From HKCCE3408 sp039191215 (GTDB lineage: Bacteria; Pseudomonadota; Alphaproteobacteria; Rhodobacterales; Rhodobacteraceae), in NCBI GenBank assembly GCA_039191215.1, contig JBCCXT010000014.1, positions 3,677 to 67,676 on the forward strand: DNA of 64,000 bases, in the 5' to 3' direction. Position numbers and translations under genes: made by a program. Each line of letters opens with the position of its first letter. Position 1 is the stretch's first letter. This document shows positions 50,800 to 60,502 of this stretch, one piece after another. The notes beneath the pieces were generated by a model that was not told the origin of the DNA, did no database searches, and was given only the letters and a program-made list of their open reading frames with translations.

Positions 50800-52140
50800 A
50801 TGCGCATCCGATTGGGCCTGATCATGATCGGGCTGTTGAGCTGGGCCACGACACCCGCCCTTGCGGCCGGAGAGATCACTGAATTTACCCTGGAAAACGG
50901 CATGCAGGCTGTCGTCATCGAAGACCATCGCAGCCCGGCGGTTGTGCATATGGTCTGGTACCGCGTCGGTGCGGCCGACGAGCCGCCCGGTCAATCGGGC
51001 ATTGCGCATTTCCTAGAACATCTGATGTTTAAGGGAACCGACGATCTCGAACCCGGCGAATTCAGCAGCACGGTTGAGGCCAATGGCGGGACCGACAATG
51101 CGTTCACCTCGTGGGACTACACGGGCTATATCCAGCGCGTGGCGGCCGACCGCTTAGGCTTATTGATGGAGATGGAGGCCGACCGGATGCGCGATCTGGT
51201 CCTTGACCCCGCCATCGTCGCCACCGAGCGCAGCGTTATCTTGGAAGAACGCGCGCAGCGAACCGATAGCTCACCCGGCGCGCTCTTTCAGGAACAGATG
51301 CGGGCAAGCTTGTATCTTGCACATCCCTACCGCATTCCGATCATCGGTTGGCGCCACGAGATGGAGACGCTTACCCGAGAGATGGCGCTTGATTTTTACC
51401 AACGCTTTTATGCGCCAAATAACGCCGTCCTGATCGTTGCCGGCGATGTCGAGCCTGACGAGGTCCGCGCACTAGCCGAGGAGCATTACGGGCCCATTGA
51501 GCCAACGCCGGGCCTAGGCCCGCGGGTGCGCCCCTCTGAGCCGCCGCAGATCGCCGACAGGCGGGTGATTTATGAGGATCCAACCGTCGCTTCGCCATAT
51601 GTCTCAATCGCCCGGCTTGCCCCGGGCCGCGAGCCGAGCGACCAGGCCGAGGCGGCCGCGCTGACGCTGTTGGCGGAGGTTTTGGGCGGCGGACAAACCT
51701 CGCTTCTCAATCGGGTTCTGCAAACCGAGGAACAGACATCGCTTTACACGGCTGCCTTCTATAACGGGCTGAACTATGACGGCGGCTCCTTCACGCTCGT
51801 CAACGTGCCGGTCCCGGGCCGGAGCCTGGAGGAAGCCGAAGCCGATCTAGAACGCATGGTGGCGCGCTTCTTGAACGAAGGGATCGATCCGGCACAATTT
51901 GAGCGGGTGAAATTCCTTTATGCGGCATCCGAGATTTACGCCGCCGACAACTCATCGGGCCTAGCGCGCCGCTACGGTGTGGCGCTGACCGCGGGGCTTG
52001 ATGTGGCAGATGTCGCCGACTGGCCCGATGTCATTGCTGCGACCACAATCGACGATGTGATGTCGGCGGCTGAGCGGCTATTTTCAGATAGCCATACCGT
52101 CACCGGATATCTCACGACCCCCTCGGAGGAGATCCAATGA
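50800..52140 (+). CDS. M16 family zinc peptidase (catalytic subunit)
   Basis: A 446-residue exported M16 metallopeptidase. A signal peptide (1-23) precedes the mature part. The inverted zinc motif HxxEH is intact: His70, Glu73, His74 in IAHFLEHLMFKG, with the third ligand expected near ERSVILEER. It is ATGA-coupled to a second M16 protein that lacks the zinc motif; together they probably form a heterodimeric periplasmic peptidase, as in the mitochondrial processing peptidase pattern. Confidence 0.9.
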   Translation: MRIRLGLIMIGLLSWATTPALAAGEITEFTLENGMQAVVIEDHRSPAVVHMVWYRVGAADEPPGQSGIAHFLEHLMFKGTDDLEPGEFSSTVEANGGTDNAFTSWDYTGYIQRVAADRLGLLMEMEADRMRDLVLDPAIVATERSVILEERAQRTDSSPGALFQEQMRASLYLAHPYRIPIIGWRHEMETLTREMALDFYQRFYAPNNAVLIVAGDVEPDEVRALAEEHYGPIEPTPGLGPRVRPSEPPQIADRRVIYEDPTVASPYVSIARLAPGREPSDQAEAAALTLLAEVLGGGQTSLLNRVLQTEEQTSLYTAAFYNGLNYDGGSFTLVNVPVPGRSLEEAEADLERMVARFLNEGIDPAQFERVKFLYAASEIYAADNSSGLARRYGVALTAGLDVADVADWPDVIAATTIDDVMSAAERLFSDSHTVTGYLTTPSEEIQ

Positions 52141-53432
52141 TCCGCCATTTCTTCGCCGCCCTGGCCTTTGTTGCAACACCGGCATGGGCGCAGGTCCAGA
52201 TCGAGGAAGTAACCTCACCCGGCGGGATCACGGCTTGGCTGGTCGAGGACCACTCGATCCCCTTTGTCGCCCTCGACATCCGCTTTCAGGGTGGCACGGC
52301 TTTGGACGAGGATGGCGCGCGCGGCGCAACCTATCTGATGACGGGGCTATTGGAGGAAGGCGCAGGAGACCTGGACGCGCAAGCCTTTGCGGCGCGCGAA
52401 GAGGAGCTCGCCGCGCGATTTTCCTGGGATGCCTACCGCGACTCGGTGGTGATCAATGCCGAGATGCTGACCGAGACACGGGCGGCCTCGGTCGATTTGC
52501 TGCGCGCGGCCATTGTGACGCCACGTTTTGATGAAGATGCGGTCGAACGGGTGCGCGGCCAGGTCCTGTCGATCATTGCAGGTGACGCACAGGATCCATC
52601 CGAAATCGCGCCTGACCGCTTTGCCGCTCTGGCCTATGGCGACCACCCTTATGCAAGTTCGGGCACGGGCACCGAGCAAAGCGTCGCAGGTTTGACGCGC
52701 GACGATATCGTGGCGGCCCATGCGCAGCTTTTCACGCAAGCCCGCGTCTTTGTTGGGGCGGCGGGTGATATCACCGCCGAAGAACTTGGCGTGTTGCTGG
52801 ATGATTTGTTGGGCGATTTGCCGGAAAGCGGCGGGCAGGAACTGTCGGCAGCACCTTGGGAATTGTCCGGCGGATTGACGGTTGTGGATTTCCCGACCCC
52901 GCAGGCTGTGGTGTTTTTTGGCCATCCAGGTATTGAGCGCGACGACCCGGATTTCTTCTCCGCCTTTTTGCTGAACCAGATCCTGGGCGGCGGGAACTTC
53001 CGCTCACGCTTGCAGCAAGAAGTGCGCGTTGAGCGTGGATTGACCTACGGCATCGGCACGGTGCTGTCGCTGGCCGATCATCGCCCGATGCTGATGGGGC
53101 AGTTTTCGTCGTCGAACAATTTGGTCGCAGAAGCGGTTGAGGTGATCCGTGCCGAATGGGCCGACATTGCCGAGAACGGTGTTAGCGAGGCGGAATTAGA
53201 AGCAGCAAAGCTGTTTTTGACGGGCGCCTATCCGCTCCGCTTTGACGGGAATGCAACGATTGCTGGTATCATGGCGGGCATGCAGCAAGATGGCATGCCG
53301 ATCGACTATATCGCGACGCGGAATGCTAATGTCATGGCGGTCACGGTCGAGGATGTGGCCCGGGTCGCGGCCGAATTGATGCAGCCGGACGACTTGCATT
53401 TTGTTGTGGTAGGTCAGCCCGAAGGGCTTTAG
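52137..53432 (+). CDS. M16 family peptidase-like partner (no zinc motif)
   Basis: A 431-residue exported protein (signal 1-18) with the M16 fold. In place of HxxEH it has RGATYLMTGLLEEGAGD, so zinc binding and catalysis are lost. Conserved RFLDxxExVRGQV-like features (RVRGQVLSII) and the GGGNFRSRLQQEVRVERGLTYGI segment, containing the substrate-binding R/Y, remain. It starts by a 4-base overlap with the active partner. Confidence 0.9.
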   Translation: MIRHFFAALAFVATPAWAQVQIEEVTSPGGITAWLVEDHSIPFVALDIRFQGGTALDEDGARGATYLMTGLLEEGAGDLDAQAFAAREEELAARFSWDAYRDSVVINAEMLTETRAASVDLLRAAIVTPRFDEDAVERVRGQVLSIIAGDAQDPSEIAPDRFAALAYGDHPYASSGTGTEQSVAGLTRDDIVAAHAQLFTQARVFVGAAGDITAEELGVLLDDLLGDLPESGGQELSAAPWELSGGLTVVDFPTPQAVVFFGHPGIERDDPDFFSAFLLNQILGGGNFRSRLQQEVRVERGLTYGIGTVLSLADHRPMLMGQFSSSNNLVAEAVEVIRAEWADIAENGVSEAELEAAKLFLTGAYPLRFDGNATIAGIMAGMQQDGMPIDYIATRNANVMAVTVEDVARVAAELMQPDDLHFVVVGQPEGL

Positions 53433-53460
53433 CCGGGCGGCTTTGCAGCAGGCGGGCAGG

Positions 53461-53508
53461 CCTCGTCAAGCCTCTGCGAGGCCATCCTCGGCCTGCGGCA
53501 TCCGCGCG
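53461..53508 (+). repeat. 48-bp intergenic repeat copy
   Basis: Matches the minus-strand segment at 44092-44139 at 42 of 48 positions. The centre carries a perfect short hairpin (GCCTC/GAGGC). It lies between the M16 pair and mutL. Confidence 0.75.
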
Positions 53509-53600
53509 GCGGCATGACGGTTCGCGCGTCTATTCGAGCGGCATCGCAATTGGTGAGGAATCGGTTCCCCTGACCCATTGGCCATGCTAGGGGTAGTGTC

Positions 53601-55442
53601 ATGCCCACGACAAACCCCAATATAGGCGCAGATCTGCCAATCATCCGGCAGCTTGATGAGGCGGCGATCAATCGGATTGCTGCCGGTGAAGTTATCGAAA
53701 GACCGGCATCTGCGGTAAAAGAACTGGTTGAAAACGCGCTTGATGCCGGCGCGTCCAAGATCATGATCGACGTCGCACAGGGCGGCAAGCAGTTGATCCG
53801 CGTCAGCGACGATGGCTGCGGCATGTGCGCGGCTGATTTACCCATGGCGCTGAGCCGTCACGCGACCTCAAAGATCGACGGGCGCGATCTTTTGAACATC
53901 CATTCCTTTGGGTTCCGCGGTGAGGCGCTGCCGTCGCTTGGCGCGGTTGGCAGGCTTACCCTGACAAGCCGCGCGGCGGGCGAAGAGGCTCATCTCATTG
54001 AGCTTGTCGGCGGCAAAATGGGCGCAATTGCTCCGGCCGCGTTGGGCGACGGCACAATCGCTGAGCTGCGCGATCTTTTTTACGCAACACCGGCCAGATT
54101 GAAGTTCCTTCGCAGCGACCGGGCTGAAATGCAGGCCGTCAGCGATGTGGTCAAGCGCCTCGCCTTGGCCGAACCGGCGGTTGGATTTACCCTGACCGCC
54201 GACGGGCGCGAGACGTTTCGCGTGGGCGCAGAGGCGGGCGATCTTTTCGACACAATCCGGGCGCGCGCCGGGGCCATAATCGGACGTGATTTTGTCGAAA
54301 ACGCCGTCTCGGTTGAGGCTGAGCGGGAGGGCGTCAGGCTAGGTGGTCTGGCCGCACTCCCGACTTATTCACGTGGATCGGCTGTCGCGCAGTATCTTTT
54401 TGTCAATGGCAGGCCCGTTCGGGACAAATTGCTGATCGGCGCGGTCCGGGGCGCCTATGCGGATTTCCTCAGCCGCGATCGCCATCCGGCACTTGCGCTT
54501 TTCATCGATCTGCCCGCCACGCAGGTGGATGTGAACGTGCATCCCGCCAAGGCCGAAGTGCGCTTCCGCGAGCCCGGCATCATCCGCGGTCTTGTCGTCG
54601 CCGCAATCCGGCATGCGCTGGCCGGTGCGGGTCACCGCGCGTCGTCAACCATCGCGACGGCAACACTTGGCGCCATGCAGCCCGCGCCTACTGCTACGTC
54701 CGATCCAGCGCCGCGCATCTACCAGATGGATAGGCATGGCCGAAACCAGGCCACGCCGCTACCAGTCGCGACGCATCCGGCTGGGCTGGCCGAGCAAACC
54801 CCGACTTGGGATCCGCATTTTGCCACGTCCGCGCGGGTGGAGCCTGAGCCCATTGAGGTGCCAGATGCGCCTTTGGGCGCGGCGCGGGCGCAATTGCACG
54901 AAAACTACATTCTTGCGCAGACAACAGACGGGTTGGTCATTGTCGATGCACATGCGGCGCATGAAAGGCTGGTCTATGAAAAGCTCAAAGAACAGATGGC
55001 GCAGTCAGGTGTGGCGCGCCAAGCGTTGCTGATCCCCGAAATTATCACACTTGGAAGCGATGCGGACAGGCTTTTGGCGCATGCCGCAGAGCTCAGCCGT
55101 TTCGGCCTGTGCATCGAGGCGTTTGGAGCCGGCTGCGTCGCGGTGCGGGAGACGCCCGCGATCCTGAGTGAGATCTCCGCCGAAGCCCTGATCCGCGATA
55201 TCATCGACGAGCTGGATGATCTGGGCGAAAGCCGAATGCTGCAGGCCCGTATCGAGGCGATCTTAAGCCGGATCGCCTGCCATGGTTCGGTCCGGACCGG
55301 GCGCCGTCTTCGCGCTGAAGAGATGAACGCGCTTTTGCGGGAAATGGAAGCCGTGCCGCATTCCGGCCAGTGCAACCATGGCCGACCGACTTATGTCGAA
55401 TTGAAGCTTGCCGATATTGAACGGCTCTTTGGGCGGACATGA
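53601..55442 (+). CDS. mutL: DNA mismatch repair protein MutL
   Basis: A 613-residue MutL. The GHKL ATPase region shows NRIAAGEVIERPASAVKELVENALDAGA (N-box Glu), DDGCGM, and FGFRGEALPSLGAVG. The central linker is long (about 330-430) and Pro/Thr-rich. The C-terminal dimerisation part includes DAHAAHERL and the closing CNHGRPTYVEL; a full DQHAxxExxxxE endonuclease motif is read as VDAHAAHERLVYEKL. CH-GRP endings fit the MutLs with nicking activity, not tested. The mutL stop overlaps the rmuC start. Confidence 0.96.
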   Translation: MPTTNPNIGADLPIIRQLDEAAINRIAAGEVIERPASAVKELVENALDAGASKIMIDVAQGGKQLIRVSDDGCGMCAADLPMALSRHATSKIDGRDLLNIHSFGFRGEALPSLGAVGRLTLTSRAAGEEAHLIELVGGKMGAIAPAALGDGTIAELRDLFYATPARLKFLRSDRAEMQAVSDVVKRLALAEPAVGFTLTADGRETFRVGAEAGDLFDTIRARAGAIIGRDFVENAVSVEAEREGVRLGGLAALPTYSRGSAVAQYLFVNGRPVRDKLLIGAVRGAYADFLSRDRHPALALFIDLPATQVDVNVHPAKAEVRFREPGIIRGLVVAAIRHALAGAGHRASSTIATATLGAMQPAPTATSDPAPRIYQMDRHGRNQATPLPVATHPAGLAEQTPTWDPHFATSARVEPEPIEVPDAPLGAARAQLHENYILAQTTDGLVIVDAHAAHERLVYEKLKEQMAQSGVARQALLIPEIITLGSDADRLLAHAAELSRFGLCIEAFGAGCVAVRETPAILSEISAEALIRDIIDELDDLGESRMLQARIEAILSRIACHGSVRTGRRLRAEEMNALLREMEAVPHSGQCNHGRPTYVELKLADIERLFGRT

Positions 55443-56668
55443 TTGAGTTGGGCGATATCCTGCTGGATCTGAGCGATCCGCTGACCCTCGCGGTTCTTGG
55501 CGCTGCGGCTGGATTGATGCTGGTCATTCTACTTGTGGCGCTCGCGTTGCGGGCTTCAAACCGACTGGCTCACGGCGTCAAGCCGCTTGTTTCGGGATTG
55601 GGCGCGATGGAGGCGCGGGTCGAAGCGCTCGGCCAGGGGCAAGAGCGGCTATCGGGTGGACTGCAGGCGGTGTCTGATCACCAGGCGCGGGCTCAGGCGC
55701 AAATGCTGGAGGTGGTGGAGCGTCGATTGACCGCCGTCAGCCAGGGCCATGCAACCAGCCAGGCCAAGATGGTCGAGGCGATGGAACGGCGGCTGGAGCA
55801 GGTGCAAAAGGGGATGTCTGACACGCTTCACGGCACTTCGACGCGGACGGCACGCTCTTTGGGTGAATTGCAAACCAAGCTCGACCAGATCGACAAGGCG
55901 CAAGCCAAAATCGAACAGCTTTCCGGAAATGTGCTGAGCCTGCAGGATATCCTTTCGAACAAGCAGCGCCGCGGCATGTTCGGGGAAATCCAGCTCAACG
56001 ACATTGTGTCCAAGGCGCTGCCGACTGACGCCTATAGCGTGCAGGCCACGCTGTCGAACGGCAAGCGCGCGGACCTGCTGGTGCATCTGCCCAATCCGCC
56101 CGGGCCGATTGTGATCGACGCCAAATTCCCGCTTGAGGCGTATGAAGTCCTGACGCAAGCCGACCGCCCGGAGGATGTCAAACGCGCCAGCCGCGAGTTT
56201 GGCCAAGCGGTGCGCACCCATATTCGGGCCATCGCAGAGCGCTACATCATCGACGGTGAGACCGCCGACGGCGCGCTGATGTTTTTGCCGTCCGAGGCAG
56301 TCTATGCGGAGCTTCATGCGCGCCTTCCCGAAATTGTGCGCGAGGGATTTGAGGCGCGCGTTTGGATCGTGTCGCCGACAACTTGCATGGCGACGCTGAA
56401 CACGATGCGCGCGGTCTTGAAAGATGCGCGGATGCGCGAACAGGCGGGCGAGATCAGACGCGCCCTGCGCCAGTTGCACCGCGATGTTGAGATCGTCGGA
56501 GAACGCGCGGTCAAGCTGGAGACGCATTTGCGCCAAGCGGGTGAGGATGTGGGCGGCATTTTGACCGCCTCGACCCGTGCCGGCAAACGGGCAGAGCGGT
56601 TGGACAATTTCGACTTTGAGGAGCTGAGCGCGGAGCCTGAAACCGTCCCCCGATTGGCGGGCGAATAG
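55439..56668 (+). CDS. rmuC: DNA recombination protein RmuC-like
   Basis: A 409-residue RmuC-family protein: an N-terminal membrane helix (about 15-37), a long coiled coil (about 55-170, Gln/Glu/Met rich) and a C-terminal nuclease-like domain with GNVLSLQDILSNKQRRGMFGE, IDAKFPLEAYE and LPSEAVYAELHARLPEI. RmuC limits inversion at short inverted repeats. It is translationally coupled to mutL. Confidence 0.9.
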   Translation: MIELGDILLDLSDPLTLAVLGAAAGLMLVILLVALALRASNRLAHGVKPLVSGLGAMEARVEALGQGQERLSGGLQAVSDHQARAQAQMLEVVERRLTAVSQGHATSQAKMVEAMERRLEQVQKGMSDTLHGTSTRTARSLGELQTKLDQIDKAQAKIEQLSGNVLSLQDILSNKQRRGMFGEIQLNDIVSKALPTDAYSVQATLSNGKRADLLVHLPNPPGPIVIDAKFPLEAYEVLTQADRPEDVKRASREFGQAVRTHIRAIAERYIIDGETADGALMFLPSEAVYAELHARLPEIVREGFEARVWIVSPTTCMATLNTMRAVLKDARMREQAGEIRRALRQLHRDVEIVGERAVKLETHLRQAGEDVGGILTASTRAGKRAERLDNFDFEELSAEPETVPRLAGE

Positions 56669-56674
56669 CTGGCT

Positions 56675-58123
56675 TTAGCGGCTGACGGCCAGAAGTGCCG
56701 GGACATCCAGCGATGCCTCCAAATGATCGGCCAGATCATCCAGCGTCTGCTCGACCGCGGCGTCATAGCTAAAGTCAACCGATGCCACTCCCAACCGCTC
56801 CAGCCAGGCTGCCCGAAAGCCATCATCGCTAAACATTCCGTGCAAATAGCTGCCCGAGATCCGGCCATCGGGTGAAATTGCGCCCTCATCGCGGCCATCG
56901 ATGCGCGAGAAGGGACGACAACAATCTGGCCCGGTCGTTTGGCCCAGATGGATCTCATAGCCGCGAAACGGCACGTCAAGGAGTGCGTGCTGGGCGTGGA
57001 CTTCTTTCAGCGTTTTGTCCCCGCCGAGAACCGTGTCGACCTGCAACAGGCCCAAACCGTCGCTGGCCCCGCTCCGGCCTTCGATCCCGGTTGGATCGGC
57101 GACGCTGCGCCCTAGCATCTGATAGCCGCCGCATATCCCCAGGACGTGCCCGCCGCGCCGGTAATGCGCCAAAATATCGGTGTCCCAGCCCTGGGCACGC
57201 AGAAAGGCAAGATCGCCGAGTGTCGATTTTGACCCCGGAATGATGACCAGGTCGGTATCGGCCGGCAGGCTTTGGCCTTCCCGCAGCATCGTCACGCGCA
57301 GGCCGGGCATTTGGCTGAGCGGATCGATGTCGTCAAAATTTGCAATGCGCGCCAGTTGCAAGCAGACGATGTGGACATCGCCCTTGCCTAGGCTTGGGGC
57401 GATGTCTTGGGCATCTTCAGCGGGCAACCGCCAGGCATCCGCAAACCAGGGCACCACGCCGAAACCCGGCCATCCGGTCCGCGCTATGATGAAATCGTAG
57501 CCGTCGTCAAAAAGCCTTGGATCGCCGCGAAACTTGTTGATCAGAAAGCCCTTGATATGGGCGGCGTCATTTGGACCGAGCACCGACTGCGTGCCGACGA
57601 GCTGCGCGATAACCCCGCCGCGATCGATATCGCCGCACAGGATCACTGGTACCTGGGCGGCCTCGGCAAAGCCCATATTGGCGATGTCACCAGCACGCAG
57701 ATTGATCTCTGCCGGGCTGCCGGCGCCCTCAACTATCACCAGATCATGTTCTGCTTTGAGCCGCGCAAAGCTTTCCAGCACAGCGCCCAGCAATTTCGGT
57801 TTGAGCTTGGGGTAATCGCGCGCAGCCGTTTCCGCCAGACGCTTGCCCTGAACGACGACCTGAGCGCCCGTCTCTGATTGCGGCTTCAAGAGAACCGGAT
57901 TCATATCCACGCGCGGCGCCAGGCCGCAGGCGCGGGCTTGCAGCGCTTGCGCACGCCCGATCTCACCGCCCTCTGCCGTGACGGCGGCGTTGTTGGACAT
58001 GTTTTGCGGCTTGAACGGGGCAACTGACAGCCCACACCGCCGCGCCGCCCGGCAGAGGCCTGCCACCAAAATCGACTTGCCGACATTAGAGCCGGCGCCT
58101 TGCAGCATCAGCGCTTTGCCCAT
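56675..58123 (-). CDS. cobQ: Cobyric acid synthase
   Basis: A 482-residue CobQ that amidates adenosylcobyrinic acid a,c-diamide in B12 synthesis. The N-terminal ATPase domain has MLQGAGSNVGKSILVAGL and IVEGAGSPAEINL; the C-terminal class I glutamine amidotransferase domain has VLGICGGYQMLG with the catalytic Cys and a late His in SYLHGMF. ATG at 58123 is used rather than an upstream GTG. No other cob genes are adjacent. The 184-base gap before the thiolase gene has nothing supported. Confidence 0.95.
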   Translation of the reverse strand: MGKALMLQGAGSNVGKSILVAGLCRAARRCGLSVAPFKPQNMSNNAAVTAEGGEIGRAQALQARACGLAPRVDMNPVLLKPQSETGAQVVVQGKRLAETAARDYPKLKPKLLGAVLESFARLKAEHDLVIVEGAGSPAEINLRAGDIANMGFAEAAQVPVILCGDIDRGGVIAQLVGTQSVLGPNDAAHIKGFLINKFRGDPRLFDDGYDFIIARTGWPGFGVVPWFADAWRLPAEDAQDIAPSLGKGDVHIVCLQLARIANFDDIDPLSQMPGLRVTMLREGQSLPADTDLVIIPGSKSTLGDLAFLRAQGWDTDILAHYRRGGHVLGICGGYQMLGRSVADPTGIEGRSGASDGLGLLQVDTVLGGDKTLKEVHAQHALLDVPFRGYEIHLGQTTGPDCCRPFSRIDGRDEGAISPDGRISGSYLHGMFSDDGFRAAWLERLGVASVDFSYDAAVEQTLDDLADHLEASLDVPALLAVSR

Positions 58124-58307
58124 CACTTAAAACTCTGCGCCCCTACAGCTCGACGATTTTTCCTGTGCGGCGGCGGTACGCGCGATGGTAAAACCGTGTT
58201 TCTTGGCCCGCTCTATCGCCATCTTGTCACGCAAGCCTTCGTTTTGGCGCCCCACACGGAGCAGTGCAAACTGATTTCCTCAATCCTTGCGCCTGACTGC
58301 GTCCGTG

Positions 58308-59489
58308 TTACGAACGTTCCAGCGCGATGGCTGTGCCCTCACCGCCACCGATGCAGATCGCAGCGACACCGCGTTTTAAACCGCGCGTCTCAAGCGCATT
58401 GAGAAGCGTCACCATAATCCGGGCGCCGGAAGCCCCGATCGGGTGGCCGAGCGCGCAGGCGCCGCCATTCACATTCACCTTGTCCTGGTCGATCCCAAGC
58501 TTGTGCATGAAGGCCATGGGCACCACGGCAAAGGCCTCATTCACTTCCCAAAGATCGACATCGTCGATGCTCCAGCCAATCTGGGTGAGGAGCTTTTCAG
58601 CCGCCGGGACAGGCGCTGTCGTGAACCAGCCCGGCTCCTGCGCGTGGCTGGCATGGCCGAGGATCCGGGCGCGGATCGGCCAGCCTTCGGCTTCAGCGAC
58701 GCTTTCCTGCGCCAGGACCAAGGCCGCGGCGCCGTCGGAAATCGAGGAGCTATTGGCGGGTGTGACGGTGCCGTCCTTACGGAAGGCCGGTTTGAGCTGC
58801 GGGATCTTTTCTGGCCGCGCTTGGCCGGGTTGCTCGTCTTCGGTGACCAGGACATCCCCTTTGCGTGTCGGCACGGTCACGCTTGCCACTTCGTTGTTGA
58901 ACGCGCCGCCTTTCTGCGCGTCCAGCGCACGGCTGAGCGAGGATAAGGCATAAGCATCCTGCGCCTCGCGGGTGAACTGAAACGCTTCCGCGCAATCCTC
59001 CGCGAATGTGCCCATCAGGCGGCCCTTGTCATAGGCGTCCTCTAGCCCATCTAGGAACATGTGATCGATGACGTCGCTGTGGCCCAGCCGCGCCCCGCCG
59101 CGCATCGCCGGCATGAGGTAAGGCGCGTTTGTCATGCTCTCCATCCCGCCCGCCACGATTACATCGGCCTGACCAAGCGCCAGCGCATCATGCGCCATCA
59201 TCGCCGCCTTCATGCCTGAGCCGCACATTTTGTTGAGCGTTGTTGCGGGCACGTTTTGGCCCAATCCGGCGGCAAAGCCGGACTGTCGTGCCGGTGCCTG
59301 CCCCTGACCTGCCGGCAAGACACAGCCCATCAAAAGCTCATCGACCTTATCGGCGGCCACGCCTGCGCCATCCAAGGCCGCGCGAATCGCCGCCCCGCCA
59401 AGTTCTGCGGCCGGCACACCGGAAAAAGCGCCCTGAAAGCCGCCCATCGGCGTCCGAGCCGCACCTGTAATGACGACATTTCCGCCCAT
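58308..59489 (-). CDS. Acetyl-CoA acetyltransferase (thiolase)
   Basis: A 393-residue thiolase joining or splitting acetoacetyl-CoA. The nucleophilic Cys is in LNKMCGSGMKA, the GHP motif in GGACALGHPIGASGARI, and the second Cys in AICIGGGEGTAIALE. Length and motifs fit the biosynthetic (type II) form. Fatty acid or PHB roles cannot be told apart from here. Confidence 0.93.
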   Translation of the reverse strand: MGGNVVITGAARTPMGGFQGAFSGVPAAELGGAAIRAALDGAGVAADKVDELLMGCVLPAGQGQAPARQSGFAAGLGQNVPATTLNKMCGSGMKAAMMAHDALALGQADVIVAGGMESMTNAPYLMPAMRGGARLGHSDVIDHMFLDGLEDAYDKGRLMGTFAEDCAEAFQFTREAQDAYALSSLSRALDAQKGGAFNNEVASVTVPTRKGDVLVTEDEQPGQARPEKIPQLKPAFRKDGTVTPANSSSISDGAAALVLAQESVAEAEGWPIRARILGHASHAQEPGWFTTAPVPAAEKLLTQIGWSIDDVDLWEVNEAFAVVPMAFMHKLGIDQDKVNVNGGACALGHPIGASGARIMVTLLNALETRGLKRGVAAICIGGGEGTAIALERS

Positions 59490-59579
59490 TTGAACTCTCC
59501 CTTACCCGTCTGCACCCATGGATACGCTTTGATAATCCATTCGGTCTAGCCTGCGCGCGAGGCCGAAGGGAAGAACACG

Positions 59580-59927
59580 ATGAAACTGACTTACAAAACT
59601 GATGGACCCGTGGACGTCATCGTCGTCGAAGCAGATCGCATTGATTCAGCATCAGCGGTTGCATTCAAGGATGCGTTTCAGACAGAAACGCAGTCTGGCC
59701 AACGTGATGTGGTGCTTGACCTGGGGCAGGTCGCATTCCTTGATTCGAGTGGTCTGGGCGCGGTTGTGGGCGCCCAGAAAATTCTGGGCAAGTCGCGCAA
59801 CCTGGAATTGGCAAATCTGCATGACGCGGTTGCCAAGGTTATGACGCTGACACGGATGGATACGGTGTTCCGGATCCACAAAGACATCGCTGAAGCCAAC
59901 GCATCGCACGGATCGTCAGCGGCTTAA
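59580..59927 (+). CDS. STAS-domain anti-anti-sigma factor
   Basis: A 115-residue SpoIIAA/RsbV-like STAS protein. The regulatory serine region LDSSGLG (Ser56/Ser57) is in place, in the conserved VLDLGQVAFLDSSG strand-turn. Four bases separate it from an anti-sigma kinase, so it is the phosphorylatable half of a partner-switching pair. The target sigma factor or other effector is not in the window. Confidence 0.9.
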   Translation: MKLTYKTDGPVDVIVVEADRIDSASAVAFKDAFQTETQSGQRDVVLDLGQVAFLDSSGLGAVVGAQKILGKSRNLELANLHDAVAKVMTLTRMDTVFRIHKDIAEANASHGSSAA

Positions 59928-59930
59928 GCG

Positions 59931-60389
59931 GTGGTGGACGCCCCAGTGCCTGAACCCAAATCCAAATCGCAATTCGAACGCACGCTCCGGCCGGACCCTT
60001 TAGAAGTTCGCGCCACACTTGTCGCGCTTCGGCAAGAGCTTAGCCCGTCGGTCGATGACGATAGCATCGACACAATCGAGCTGATCTGCGCTGAGATTCT
60101 CAACAACGTGGTCGAACACGCCTTTGCCGATCCAATGCCCGATGACGGCACGATCCGTGTGCGCACCGATATGCGCGACGGCGCGTTGACCTTCAACGTT
60201 GTCGATAACGGCCACCCGATGCCGGGAGGCGAGCCGCCAAATCCCGATGCGCCTGAGGTCGATAATGTTGCGCAGGAAGCATTGCCGGAAGGTGGCTTTG
60301 GCTGGAACCTGATTCACCACCTCTCTGGCGGGTTGAGCTATCACCACGCAGATGGATGCAATCATCTCAGCGTTTGGATCGAAGTCTGA
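59931..60389 (+). CDS. RsbW-like ATP-binding serine kinase/anti-sigma factor
   Basis: A 152-residue GHKL kinase-like protein. The N-box is IELICAEILNNVVEHAF, the G1 box is NVVDNGHPMP and the G2 box is GGFGWNLIHHLS. It would phosphorylate the STAS partner upstream and bind a regulator when the partner is phosphorylated. The GTG start at 59931 comes right after the STAS gene's stop; a second GTG three bases on is possible. Confidence 0.88.
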   Translation: MVDAPVPEPKSKSQFERTLRPDPLEVRATLVALRQELSPSVDDDSIDTIELICAEILNNVVEHAFADPMPDDGTIRVRTDMRDGALTFNVVDNGHPMPGGEPPNPDAPEVDNVAQEALPEGGFGWNLIHHLSGGLSYHHADGCNHLSVWIEV

Positions 60390-60502
60390 ATTGGCAACAG
60401 TCCAATCTTTGGCCTGATACTGTTTCAACAACGTTCCAATTGACACAGGAAGGCCCAAATCGCTCCGTAACTTGGCCGCCAACATCCGTCAAAGAGGTGA
60501 TG

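Noticed and set aside
58127..58307. A short minus-strand frame (about 30 codons, MAIERAKKHGFTIARTAAA) before cobQ
   Set aside because: It lacks a ribosome site and a recognisable family, and an in-frame stop lies close upstream.
60000..60485. A 161-codon minus-strand frame opposite the kinase gene
   Set aside because: Most of it is antisense to the well-supported RsbW-like gene; only the first 33 codons are noted separately.
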